DNA of 64,000 nt, taken from assembly GCA_963843525.1 (NCBI GenBank), contig CAWJKM010000005.1, positions 186,001 through 250,000 of the forward strand, in the 5' to 3' direction. Both the position numbers and the translations under genes were made by a program. The notes below the pieces were generated by a model that saw only the letters and a program-made list of their open reading frames with translations, made no database searches and was not told the origin of the DNA. Below, one piece after another: positions 34,252 to 43,040 of the stretch (its first letter is position 1; each line of letters begins with the position of its first letter). This stretch comes from DATJPR01 sp963843525. GTDB taxonomy: Bacteria; Bacteroidota; Ignavibacteria; UBA10030; UBA6906.

Positions 34252-36129
34252 CTATCGCACGACGAGTACCGGTATGTCAAGCTTGTGCCGGACTTCCGAC
34301 ACGGAAGTGCCCAGGAAGAAGTCGGCGATGAGCCTGTGCCCGTGCCCGCCCATGACCAGAATGTCGATCGAATAGTCGCGTGAGAGGCGCACGAGCTCGC
34401 CGGGGACATCGTGCCCGAAGCCGAGCGCGAGGTTTGCCTCCACCCCCGCCCGGCTGATTTCGTCGGCATATTCCTCCAACCGTTCCCGATCCTCCCTCGC
34501 TTCCTTGTCGAAAGCCTGTGTCCCGAATACCTGTCCCGCCACTCCTTCAACTATATGGAAGAGATAGACCGGGGCATGGTGGAAGGTTGCCAGAGAATGT
34601 GCGTGCGAAAGGACCTTGGCGTCCATGGCGCCAAAATCCACTGCAACACCGATCCGTTTGTATTCCTGTCCCAGCAATCCCACCCGCGGCCGGGGGAGGG
34701 GCGGCGGTTCATATTTCTTCAGACGCCACGACTTCGGCATGGCGACGTAAAATAGGAGGAATGCCGACCCGACCGCAACCGGGACGACCGTCAACCAGAT
34801 CCAGATCGCCGAGGGACCTGCAGCGAGGATCCATCCGTGGATCGTATCGAAAATGAGTTTGGCATTCAGGGCAACGATAACAGTTGTGCAAATCCATGCA
34901 AGAATCTGAACCCAGGACTTGTTCGCGAACACTCCCATGATCGTCCGGTCGCCGGTGAATTTGATCAGCGGAACGACGGCGAAGGGGAGTTGGAGGCTCA
35001 GGATAATCTGACTCAGGATCAGGAGATCGTATGATCCCTGGTCGCCCTTCAGACTGATGATGATGACTGCGGGGATAATCGCAAGCAAGCGGGTGACAAG
35101 CCGGCGGAGCACCGGCCGGATTTTAAAATGCATGAAGCCTTCCATCACGATCTGCCCTGCGAGCGTCCCGGTCACCGTCGAGCTCTGCCCGGAACTGATC
35201 AGTGCGACTGCAAAGAGGACACTCGCCAGAGCGGTTCCCACGAGCGGCGTGAGGAGCTGGTAAGCCTGCTGGATTTCAGTGACAACAACTCCATTGCGGA
35301 AGAAGACTGCCGAAGCAACGATGAGGATGGCGGCGTTGACGAAAAACGCCGCGTTCAGCGCAATGGAAGTATCGATGAGATTGTAGCGGCAGGCCACTCT
35401 CTTCCCGTCGATGGACTGGTCGACCGCGCGGGTCTGGACAAGGGCGGAATGGAGGTAAAGATTGTGAGGCATCACGGTGGCGCCGAGGATGCCGACCGCG
35501 ATGTAGAGGTTGTCGCTTGTGATATGGGGAATGAATCCCTGCACGAGACCTCCCCATTCCGGCTTCGACAAAAAGACCTCTATGCCGAAGCAGACACCGA
35601 TCGTCGCGATAAACGTCAGGATCAAGGCTTCCATCTTCCTGATACCATAGCGCTGGATGGCCAGGAACAGCATGGTATCGGCCCCGGTAATCACGACCCC
35701 ATAGACCAGCGGGATTCCGAAGAGCAGATTCAACCCGATCGCCGTTCCCAGGACCTCTGCGAGATCACACGCGGCGATCGCGATCTCACACATGATCCAG
35801 AGTGCGATGACGATCGGCCGGGGATAGTTCTCCCTGCACCCTTGCGCCAGGTCCCTCCCGGCAACAATGCCAAACCGCGCGGACAGCGTCTGAAGAATCA
35901 CCGCAATGATGTTCGACATCAACAGGACCCAGATCAGCTCGTAGCCGAATCGGGCCCCCCCTTCAATGTCGGTCGCCCAATTCCCCGGGTCCATATACCC
36001 GACGCTGACAAGGTAGGCGGGGCCAGCGAAGGCAAAGAGGCGCTTCAGCATTCCCACGTTTTTCGGAATGGGAACACTGCTGTGGACTTCGGAGAGGGAA
36101 ATCTGGTCGTGCGATCTGCGGAACGCCAT
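34252..36129 (-). CDS. Nramp-family metal transporter fused to a UspA domain
   Basis: 625 residues. The membrane part (to about 465) is an Nramp/MntH proton-coupled Mn2+/Fe2+ importer: SVGYMDPGNWATDIEGG carries the metal-binding D-x-x-N of helix 1, and ATVMPHNLYLHS is the helix-6 motif with Met. The C-terminal ~150 residues are a universal stress protein: KRIGVAVDFGAMD, 'LVMGGHGHRLIADFFLGTSVSEV' (split here only for reading) with the G-X2-G-X9-G nucleotide-binding pattern, and PVLVVR. The single open frame is continuous. The UspA domain may sense ATP or stress and gate transport; that is inference. Confidence 0.93.
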   Translation of the reverse strand: MAFRRSHDQISLSEVHSSVPIPKNVGMLKRLFAFAGPAYLVSVGYMDPGNWATDIEGGARFGYELIWVLLMSNIIAVILQTLSARFGIVAGRDLAQGCRENYPRPIVIALWIMCEIAIAACDLAEVLGTAIGLNLLFGIPLVYGVVITGADTMLFLAIQRYGIRKMEALILTFIATIGVCFGIEVFLSKPEWGGLVQGFIPHITSDNLYIAVGILGATVMPHNLYLHSALVQTRAVDQSIDGKRVACRYNLIDTSIALNAAFFVNAAILIVASAVFFRNGVVVTEIQQAYQLLTPLVGTALASVLFAVALISSGQSSTVTGTLAGQIVMEGFMHFKIRPVLRRLVTRLLAIIPAVIIISLKGDQGSYDLLILSQIILSLQLPFAVVPLIKFTGDRTIMGVFANKSWVQILAWICTTVIVALNAKLIFDTIHGWILAAGPSAIWIWLTVVPVAVGSAFLLFYVAMPKSWRLKKYEPPPLPRPRVGLLGQEYKRIGVAVDFGAMDAKVLSHAHSLATFHHAPVYLFHIVEGVAGQVFGTQAFDKEAREDRERLEEYADEISRAGVEANLALGFGHDVPGELVRLSRDYSIDILVMGGHGHRLIADFFLGTSVSEVRHKLDIPVLVVR

Positions 36130-36171
36130 TATTCAAATCCGTGAGGTGTTGCCCGGGGAAGAGCAGGGATG

Positions 36172-36900
36172 TCACCGATCCGGCCGGTCCTGCCCCCCGT
36201 CCTCTTCCTTGAAAAGGTCGTCACTGAGTCCGGTGTTCAGTTTGTACCCCGAATATTTGATTGTCGCCGACCCTCCAATGGGCTGGCCACGCCGGCGGTT
36301 GGGGGCGACTTCTTCCATAATGTTCGGCACCGTGCTGTCCCCCGAGGCAGCTCCGAACGTCACAATAATCTCCGCGGGGAGCCACCGGCCCTCGACCAAT
36401 TGACTCGTAATGCCCGCAGCCATGACCCGGCCGTCCAGCGACGGGATGCGAATCGAATCCGGGGTCCAGCGGAGCGGGTTGACAAACAACTGGACCTTGC
36501 GAAGCTTCGTCCTGTCTTTTTTGGGCAGGAGAATCACTTTGTATTCGGGGTGCCCGGCTACGGTGTCGAGTTCGACCGCCTCCTCTGCATCGTACCGTTG
36601 CCGCAACATGCCGAAATTGAATGCGACCGCCTGCCGCGGCACCATCGCAAAGCTCGTGGCGTCGAAATGCACCTTGTCCGGCTCCTTGAAATACATCGTC
36701 AGTTTCGTCGGCGGAACCTTCACTCGCTCCACATTCACCGACACCTCGAGCGTCACCGTATAATCGTTGATCCCGGCATAGAGATCCTCGATGTGCTTGA
36801 GGACTGCCTCGCCGTCAGGAAGCGTGCCGGCCGGTGTTTGTCCCAGCATGAGCGTCGGTGCAATGCACAAAAAAAAGAAAATAATTCCGAACCGGATCAT
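36172..36900 (-). CDS. Exported LolA-like lipoprotein-carrier-fold protein
   Basis: 242 residues with a signal peptide (MIRFGIIFFFLCIAPTLMLGQ). The repeated antiparallel strands (YTVTLEVSVNVERVK, LTMYFKEPDKVHFDA, YKVILLPKK, VQLFVNPLRWTPDSI) match the half-barrel of outer-membrane lipoprotein-sorting proteins such as LolA or MlaC-like carriers. The start overlaps the stop of the upstream transporter gene (ATGA). The ligand is probably lipid or lipoprotein. Confidence 0.65.
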   Translation of the reverse strand: MIRFGIIFFFLCIAPTLMLGQTPAGTLPDGEAVLKHIEDLYAGINDYTVTLEVSVNVERVKVPPTKLTMYFKEPDKVHFDATSFAMVPRQAVAFNFGMLRQRYDAEEAVELDTVAGHPEYKVILLPKKDRTKLRKVQLFVNPLRWTPDSIRIPSLDGRVMAAGITSQLVEGRWLPAEIIVTFGAASGDSTVPNIMEEVAPNRRRGQPIGGSATIKYSGYKLNTGLSDDLFKEEDGGQDRPDR

Positions 36901-38177
36901 ACGGCATCTGCTTTTTTCGTCGTGGGTGAACCTGCGAACGTGTTATACAAGACCATCAACACGGTGGCGGCGACACCGATGCCAAAGAGCGTGTACCAGA
37001 CAATCACGGGTGTGCCGGATGATCGGGCGAATGTGTACAGCCAGCCTCCAAACGTCCCGCCGAAGAACCACGCGATGGCAATGGGCAGAAACGCATATCC
37101 CTGGAACAGGGCCTGTTGTCCCGGAGGAGCGAGGTTGGAAATGTACTCGTAGTATCGCGGCGCCTGGGTCATCTCCCCGATAGACCATACCACGAGGGCG
37201 ATAATGATTGAGGGGATCGTGGGATGAATCGCAATAATAAGCCAGCTGAGGGAAGATACGCCAAGACCGATAACAATGGCGGTTTTCGTCGGCATGTTCT
37301 TTGTCATCGCGTTCACCACAAGCTGAAGAGCGATAATCGTCGCCGCCCCGACTGCGAGGACCAACTCGAAATCGGCATTCTTGTCGATATAGTCGGTGAT
37401 ATACAACGGAAGGATGATGTAGAGACCGCCCCAGAACATCACCCAGTAGAACGCGAAGATCAGGAGGAACATGATGAAACGGATGTTGCCGAGGACGACA
37501 AACATATTCATCAGCTTCTTCCCCATGGATTCGACGACTTTGACCTCCGGCTCCGGGACGTTGCGATAGAAGAAGAAGTTCACGATCAGCATCAGTGCGC
37601 AGCTGCCGGCGGAAACGAGATAGACAAACTCGATCCCGGCATTTTTCCGGACCACATTGGCGATCAGCGGGCCCAGCATCGCCCCAATGTTGACGATCCA
37701 GTAGTAGATGGCGAACCCGATCGATTTCGTTTCCGGTTTTGACGAGACCGCAACCGTCCCCAGGACCGATGGCTTGATGAACGAGCCGCCGAACGCGGTC
37801 AGGACCATGATGGGAACGAGCACCCAGAAGACGGAGGTGCCGGCATAGATTCCGTTGAAGACCTGCATGCCGGTCGAGCCGATCAGAAAGTAGCCCACGG
37901 TGAGAAGCGAGAATGCGGCGAAGAAAGCCCTCCGAAAACCGAATTTATCGGCCAGGGTTCCGGCAAAGATGGGAAGGAAATAGAGAAGACCGCCGAATAT
38001 CGAGGAGAGCTTCCCGGCATCAATCACCGAAAGACCAAGATGATTGGTAAGGTAGATCGTCAGGATCGTCCCCTGGCCGTAATACGCAAGCCGTTCAAAC
38101 AACTCCATTATATTGGCGACCCAGAAAACCCGGTGGAAACCATTCTTCACTTCTGCAAACCGCGCGGAGAGGGACAA
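36897..38177 (-). CDS. MFS transporter of POT/PTR-like type
   Basis: 426 residues, about 12 helices. It begins with the POT-like motif ELFERLAYYG in helix 1 and has 'GGLLYFLPIFAGTLADKFGFRRA' at the 2-3 loop, the MFS signature. Transport of peptides or related solutes is possible but the lower half diverges from classic peptide symporters. It starts with TTG, eight bases after AAGGA. Stop overlaps the LolA-like gene, so both are one unit. Confidence 0.85.
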   Translation of the reverse strand: MSLSARFAEVKNGFHRVFWVANIMELFERLAYYGQGTILTIYLTNHLGLSVIDAGKLSSIFGGLLYFLPIFAGTLADKFGFRRAFFAAFSLLTVGYFLIGSTGMQVFNGIYAGTSVFWVLVPIMVLTAFGGSFIKPSVLGTVAVSSKPETKSIGFAIYYWIVNIGAMLGPLIANVVRKNAGIEFVYLVSAGSCALMLIVNFFFYRNVPEPEVKVVESMGKKLMNMFVVLGNIRFIMFLLIFAFYWVMFWGGLYIILPLYITDYIDKNADFELVLAVGAATIIALQLVVNAMTKNMPTKTAIVIGLGVSSLSWLIIAIHPTIPSIIIALVVWSIGEMTQAPRYYEYISNLAPPGQQALFQGYAFLPIAIAWFFGGTFGGWLYTFARSSGTPVIVWYTLFGIGVAATVLMVLYNTFAGSPTTKKADAV

Positions 38178-38215
38178 GAGCTTGTTCCTTCTAAGAATTT
38201 GTTCAGAGGGACTGT

Positions 38216-39394
38216 TTACACCAGGAGCACCAGTTCTTCCTGTTTCTCTCCGGTCACTTCTGCAGTGCCATCATGCCTGATGAACATATTGATCTCCGAC
38301 CGGGCGGCCATCTCCCCTTCGAGGTAGATACCGGGTTCGATCGAGAAGCAACAGCCGGGCATCAGTCTGCGGTCATCCTTCGTTTCAAGATTGTCGATAT
38401 TCACACCGTTGCCATGCGTATCCTCGGTAATCGAGTGCCCTGTCCGGTGAACGAAGTACTTCCCGAATCCGGCTTTCTTCACCACCGCCCGGCAGGCATC
38501 ATCGACCTCCCAGCCGTAGCAGGGTTTTCCTTTTGCGAAGTGATCCTGGACGAAAGCGATCGCCGCATCCCGCGCATTCCGGACGGTCTGGAAGATCTTC
38601 TGGTACTTCGGCGGCGGGTCCTGCCCGACGAATCCGACCCATGTGATATCATAGTAGATTGCGCCGGGGGTGTTGAGTTTCGCCCACATGTCGATCAACA
38701 CCGTATCGCCCTGTTTAATGGGTCGGGCATTGGCTGCGGTCGTGTCGAAATGGGGATCGGCGGGGTGGTCGTTCGTCCCGACCATCGGAGGATCGTACGT
38801 GGTCAGGTTCTCTTCTCCGAACCGCCGCATGATGAACTGCTGGATTTCGTATTCCGTCTTGAGCACGCCGGACCGGACGGCCCTCCGGATTTCCTCGAAG
38901 GCTTCTGCACGGATACGGTCCATCGCGGCTCCCGCCTGCTTGTGGGTCCGGTAGCCTTCCTCGGAAATCACCGAGACAAACATCTGGACGAGGTCGGCGC
39001 TGGAGACAAGTTTGTGTCCGAACCCCTTAATGAGCTCCACCGTGCCGCCATCGACGAGGGAAACATACGGGACGTTGTTCTTCGGCGAATACTGCATGGC
39101 GATCGACTTCTTCCCTCCGAGTGTCTTCTTGAGCGCGGCGTGGAGTTGCTCCCAGGAAAGATAGACCATCGTCGATCCCGGGAGGTCGTCGAGCTTGTGT
39201 TTCTCCACGATGGACACGATTTTCTTCGGGACCCCCTTGGCGGGGATGTAGTAAAACCATCGCCGGGTATTCATCTTCTCAAAATTCAGCCCCAGCACCT
39301 TGTACGCGAGGAAGTCGCGGTTCCGAAAATCGGTGAAGAGCCAGCCGTCCATCTTGTGTGCGCGAAGTGCTGCTTGAATGCCTGGAAGGTCCAT
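38216..39394 (-). CDS. M24-family metallopeptidase (Xaa-Pro aminopeptidase-like)
   Basis: 392 residues with creatinase-like N-domain (to about 150) and a pita-bread catalytic domain. The five metal ligands are visible: D in LIDMWAKL, D in IYYDITW, H in HRTGHSI, E in IEPGIY and E in RSEINMFI. An 'YDPPMVGTNDHPADPHF' segment places the substrate-site His. The start ATG follows GGAGA. Probably removes N-terminal residues before Pro in the cytoplasm. It is 38 bp upstream of the POT-like transporter gene (intergenic), which would fit a peptide-use unit. Confidence 0.92.
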   Translation of the reverse strand: MDLPGIQAALRAHKMDGWLFTDFRNRDFLAYKVLGLNFEKMNTRRWFYYIPAKGVPKKIVSIVEKHKLDDLPGSTMVYLSWEQLHAALKKTLGGKKSIAMQYSPKNNVPYVSLVDGGTVELIKGFGHKLVSSADLVQMFVSVISEEGYRTHKQAGAAMDRIRAEAFEEIRRAVRSGVLKTEYEIQQFIMRRFGEENLTTYDPPMVGTNDHPADPHFDTTAANARPIKQGDTVLIDMWAKLNTPGAIYYDITWVGFVGQDPPPKYQKIFQTVRNARDAAIAFVQDHFAKGKPCYGWEVDDACRAVVKKAGFGKYFVHRTGHSITEDTHGNGVNIDNLETKDDRRLMPGCCFSIEPGIYLEGEMAARSEINMFIRHDGTAEVTGEKQEELVLLV

Positions 39395-39457
39395 ACGTTC
39401 TCCGTTGGATGGTCAAAGTCGAAATGTCAAGATACCGATTGCCCCGGCAACATTCCA

Positions 39458-40285
39458 TCAACTCAGGATGTCTTTCCTGGCGAAGACAGTCCAGCTCAGG
39501 GCGGTAAATCCCACAGTATACGCGACCAGCATTCCGGCCGATCGCAGGACTTCGTCCCATGGAATAACATCGTCCATCGCGCGCTGCCAGAGGCTGAAAT
39601 GCGTCGTGAACAGATACGGCTTCACAGTCTCAAAAATGGTGATGGGAATATTCCCGATGATCAGAAAGACGATAATGATCGCCATCGTGCCGACAATCGG
39701 TCCGATGGCATTTTCCACGAACGATGAGAATGCGACCGCGAGCGACGCGACACACCACATACTGAGGATGGAAAAACCATAGGCGAGGGCAAGCCGCGCG
39801 GGCACTTCAGCCATCGGAAGGATCACCAGGGTTCTGCCCGGGACGAGAAGGTCTCCCTGACCGAACCACGCAAGTCCCAGCCCCAGGCTCAGCAGCGCCA
39901 GGAACACGACAAGCGTGGTCGTATAGAAAAGCGTCGCAATATATTTTACGAGAAAAATCCTCGATCGGGAGGGAGGCCGGGTGAGCAGGATTCTGAACGT
40001 TCCTGCCGTCGCCTCTCCTGCGAGGATGTCGCCCGCGACCAGGGTAATGAGAAACGGGATATGGATCCACATGCTGTTCATGATGAAGTACGTCACGAAA
40101 TACCCATTGAACAGATTTCCCAGGAACAGAAAATCCTGGCTCAGGCCGCGGGTCATGTTCTTCACCATGGTTCCCCCCTCCAGCTTGAACCCGTATTCCA
40201 CGAGCGGGACGACGACGCCGATGGCGATGAATCCGATGTACGTTCTCCATTTGAAGAAGGTCTTCAGAATTTCGTTCTTGAGCAT
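39458..40285 (-). CDS. ABC-2-type transporter permease
   Basis: 275 residues with about six hydrophobic helices in the pattern of ABC-2 exporters: an initial coupling region (MLKNEILKTFFKWRTYIGF), 'LAGEATAGTFRILLTRPPSRSRIFLVKY' between helices 2 and 3, and a last helix pair. The start ATG is one base after the stop of the ATPase gene. Export substrate unknown. Confidence 0.88.
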   Translation of the reverse strand: MLKNEILKTFFKWRTYIGFIAIGVVVPLVEYGFKLEGGTMVKNMTRGLSQDFLFLGNLFNGYFVTYFIMNSMWIHIPFLITLVAGDILAGEATAGTFRILLTRPPSRSRIFLVKYIATLFYTTTLVVFLALLSLGLGLAWFGQGDLLVPGRTLVILPMAEVPARLALAYGFSILSMWCVASLAVAFSSFVENAIGPIVGTMAIIIVFLIIGNIPITIFETVKPYLFTTHFSLWQRAMDDVIPWDEVLRSAGMLVAYTVGFTALSWTVFARKDILS

Positions 40286-40286
40286 G

Positions 40287-41240
40287 TCAGGCGGGTGATC
40301 CCGGTGATGAAGATGGAGCAGTTCCGCGTTCCGACTCCGCGGTGATTTTCAGAAAGTACTCCTCGAGGGAGCGTTGGGGGACGACAGAATGAATCGCCAC
40401 GCCCTTCTCGACGAGCGATTTCACCAGGCCGGGGACGATCTCATGCGCCACCGAAATCGTGATGAGGCCGTTGTCGATCCTCGGGTCTGCGACAGGCCGG
40501 GTCTCGCCGAGGACGCGCAGGGCGACATCGATCGGGCGGGCATCGATCCGAACCGTCGCGGCGTCTGCCGCAAGAAGCTCACGGACGGAACCCTGAACGA
40601 CGAGACTCCCGTGATTGATGATGGCCATGGTGGAGGCGGTCTGCTCGATCTCGCTGAGGAGGTGGGAGGAGAGGAAGATCGTAATGCCCTGGTCGCGCGA
40701 CAGGGAATTTATCAGGTCGCGGACTTCGGCAATTCCTTGTGGATCGAGACCGGTCGTGGGTTCGTCGAGGATGATGAGCTCGGGATCGATGAGCAGGGCC
40801 TGGGCAATTCCCAAACGCTGCTTCATGCCGTGGGAGTATGTCTTGACCCGGTCATCTCCCCTGTCGGCCAGCCCCACCAGGTGGAGGGCCCGCTCAATCG
40901 CATCCCGGTCGACCTTTCCATACAGCGCCCCGACAATGGCGAGATTTCTTCTGGCGGTGAGGTAGGAATAGAAATCGGCGGATTCCACCAATCCCCCCAC
41001 ACGGGAGAGAATGGCCTGCCGGTCTTTGTCGAGACGCTTGCCGAAAAGCTCGACGTGTCCTGCGGAAGGGCGGATCAGGGACAGCATCATCCTGATCGTC
41101 GTGCTTTTCCCGGCGCCGTTGGGGCCAAGGAAGCCGAACACCTGTCCACGGAAAACCTCAAGGTTGAGCCGCTGGACGGCCCATCGATGGCCGTAGCGTT
41201 TACCCAGGTCAATAGTCCGGAGGATGCGATCGGAAGGCAT
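40287..41240 (-). CDS. ABC transporter ATP-binding protein
   Basis: About 317 residues. Walker A GPNGAGKST, Q-loop, signature as YSHGMKQR, Walker B LIILDEPTTGLD, and the H-loop LSSHLLSE. A ~100-residue C-terminal tail follows, as in ABC-2 multidrug and GldA-like ATPases. The start is placed at ATG 41240 (MPSDRIL), where homology to relatives would begin; a TTG at 41291 with an upstream GGAAAG is an alternative. Partner of the permease encoded next. Confidence 0.92.
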   Translation of the reverse strand: MPSDRILRTIDLGKRYGHRWAVQRLNLEVFRGQVFGFLGPNGAGKSTTIRMMLSLIRPSAGHVELFGKRLDKDRQAILSRVGGLVESADFYSYLTARRNLAIVGALYGKVDRDAIERALHLVGLADRGDDRVKTYSHGMKQRLGIAQALLIDPELIILDEPTTGLDPQGIAEVRDLINSLSRDQGITIFLSSHLLSEIEQTASTMAIINHGSLVVQGSVRELLAADAATVRIDARPIDVALRVLGETRPVADPRIDNGLITISVAHEIVPGLVKSLVEKGVAIHSVVPQRSLEEYFLKITAESERGTAPSSSPGSPA

Positions 41241-41405
41241 TGAGCGGATCGTTGGTTTTTTTAAAGTACTTCCTTTTTTCCCTTCTCGCAAATCTTTCCT
41301 TGCGCATGAATGCGATTTTCGGGGCGGCTTTGGGCCCCACCCGGCTGAGCCGGGGCCTCGTCACCAGGGGTTACCGGGCGGAATCTCCATGATCCTTCAA
41401 ATTCG

Positions 41406-41436
41406 TTGAACCTTCTTTAAGAAATGTGTATCTTTG
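41406..41436 (+). promoter_or_regulatory. Candidate promoter of tRNA-Leu and trigger factor
   Basis: TTGAAC, 17-nt spacer, TATCTTTG. The last word fits the TAnnTTTG -7 box of Bacteroidota promoters and also leaves a reasonable sigma-70 -10 (TATCTT). The predicted start is ~85 nt before the tRNA. Confidence 0.5.
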
Positions 41437-41460
41437 AGGTCACCCCTCGCCGGATGGATT

Positions 41461-41485
41461 CTGCCAGCCGGTGACCCGCTGGCAG
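41461..41485 (+). other. Hairpin in the tRNA-Leu leader
   Basis: CTGCCAGC, 9-nt loop, GCTGGCAG: a perfect 8-bp stem between the promoter and the tRNA. No T run follows, so it is not a terminator; it may be a processing or stability element. Confidence 0.5.
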
Positions 41486-41525
41486 TGGAATGCTTGTTTG
41501 TGGAGGGGAAAGCACCGTATCGCGC

Positions 41526-41607
41526 GGGCATATGGCGAAATTGGCAGACGCGCTAGACTTAGGATCTAGTGGAGCAATCCGTGGGGGTTCAAGTCCCTCT
41601 ATGCCCA
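41526..41607 (+). tRNA. tRNA-Leu (anticodon UAG)
   Basis: 82 nt. Acceptor arm GGGCATA pairs with TATGCCC; anticodon stem CTAGA/TCTAG encloses CTTAGGA, giving anticodon TAG for leucine CTA. A class II variable arm follows, and the T arm is GGGGGTTCAAGTCCCTC. The discriminator is A; CCA is not encoded. It lies 45 bp before the trigger factor start, so both may be on one transcript. Confidence 0.95.
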
Positions 41608-41652
41608 CAAAAGGGTCTATTTCACCCCGCATCACAAGAAGAAAGGCTCGCT

Positions 41653-42924
41653 GTGCAGGTCACCATCAATACACTCTCGGAAGTTGAGAAAGAAGCGGAT
41701 ATCGTCGTTACTCACGAAGAGCTTCTTCCCCATTTTGACCAGGCTTATGAAGAATTCCGCCCGAAAGTGGAGCTGAAAGGTTTCCGCAAGGGCCGCGTTC
41801 CCATGCCGATGATCAAACAATTGTACGGCGAAGCAATCGAGCAAGACGCGCTGGAGGAGATCGCCGGGTTCTTCTTCCGGACAGCGATGAAGGATAAAAA
41901 CGTGGAACCGATGGGCCGGCCGGTGCTCACGGAAAAAAACTATGAGCGGGGAAAAGGATTCTCCTTCAAAATCAAATACGAAGTCCGTCCGACGATCGAC
42001 CTGCACGGCTATAAGGGCCTTGAACTTACAAAATTTGTGCACCCCGTCGAAGACACGGAAGTTCAGGACGAGATTGAGCGCCTGCGCCGGGTGAACAGCA
42101 CATCGGAACCCGCCGAGAAAGTCGTGGATGAGAATTTTGCCGTTACCGCCGATGTACAGGAACTCGACGATACAGGCGCGCCGTTGATTGGAAGGAAGAC
42201 CGCCAACGTCCGTTTCCATCTGATTGATCCTGACGTCGCACCGGAAGTCAAAGATGCCCTGAAGAACGCGGAGAACGGACAGACCTATCGTGCAACCATC
42301 TCCACGCAGCATGGAGACCACGCGCATACCAGCAATCTTTCCCTGAATGTGACAAAAATCGAACGCGTCTCTCTCCCACCCTTTGATGATGCGCTGGCAA
42401 AGAAGGCGACGCGCGACGCGGTCCCGACGGCTGAGGAACTTCGTGCAAATATTGCACGCGATCTGAAAACCTACTGGGAAGATCTCTCGAACCGCCGGTT
42501 GAATGACGACATCGTGGCAGAGATGGTGAAGATGCACGAGTTCACTGTCCCTTCGTCTTTCGTCGAAGTGTATCTGGATGCCATGGTCGACGACGTCCGG
42601 CAACGATCGCGCGATAAGCAACTCCCCCGCGGGTTCGATGAGCAGAAGTTCCGGGAATCCAACAGGGCGGATGCGATCTGGCAGGCGAAATGGATGCTCA
42701 TCAAAGACCGGATCGTGGAAGTCGAAGGGACGACCCTCTCCGATGAGGACATTGAAAAAGCGGCGGAACGGGACGCAGTGACACTCAAGATTGCGAAGGA
42801 CAGGCTGCTGGCGCACTACAAGACATCCGAATCCTCCCGCGATCGCCTCGTGGGCGAAAAGGTGATGCAATTTTTGAAGGATCACGCGAAGATCACTGAG
42901 AAGAACGATAGTGCACTCGTGTAG
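41653..42924 (+). CDS. tig: Trigger factor, ribosome-bound chaperone and prolyl isomerase
   Basis: 423 residues. It starts with GTG, six bases after AAAGG; the frame itself opens inside the tRNA and that part is not coding. The ribosome-docking signature is GFRKGRVP (about 43-50). A PPIase/FKBP domain follows (about 150-245) and a long helical C-domain to the end. Start and order (tig, clpP, clpX) match the conserved bacterial cluster that links folding and degradation of new proteins. Confidence 0.95.
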   Translation: MQVTINTLSEVEKEADIVVTHEELLPHFDQAYEEFRPKVELKGFRKGRVPMPMIKQLYGEAIEQDALEEIAGFFFRTAMKDKNVEPMGRPVLTEKNYERGKGFSFKIKYEVRPTIDLHGYKGLELTKFVHPVEDTEVQDEIERLRRVNSTSEPAEKVVDENFAVTADVQELDDTGAPLIGRKTANVRFHLIDPDVAPEVKDALKNAENGQTYRATISTQHGDHAHTSNLSLNVTKIERVSLPPFDDALAKKATRDAVPTAEELRANIARDLKTYWEDLSNRRLNDDIVAEMVKMHEFTVPSSFVEVYLDAMVDDVRQRSRDKQLPRGFDEQKFRESNRADAIWQAKWMLIKDRIVEVEGTTLSDEDIEKAAERDAVTLKIAKDRLLAHYKTSESSRDRLVGEKVMQFLKDHAKITEKNDSALV

Positions 42925-42966
42925 GAGAGAGGGGGAGAAGGGGGGGAAGGGGGAAAGGGGGAAGCG
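42925..42966 (+). repeat. Degenerate G/A-rich array
   Basis: GGAGAGAGGGGGAGAAGGG then GGGGAAGGGGGAAAGGGGGAA: G runs of 3-7 on + between tig and clpP. Same polarity as the other G-rich arrays; not a clear octamer. Confidence 0.75.
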
Positions 42967-43040
42967 GAGAACAGGGCTTAGTAAGTACGGGGACAAATCA
43001 AGAAGTACAGTTGAAGGAACGGAAAGGAGTAGTTTACGCT

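Noticed and set aside
41569..41652. Trigger factor frame opening inside the tRNA
   Set aside because: tRNA sequence and leader; the GTG at 41653 with AAAGG is the start.
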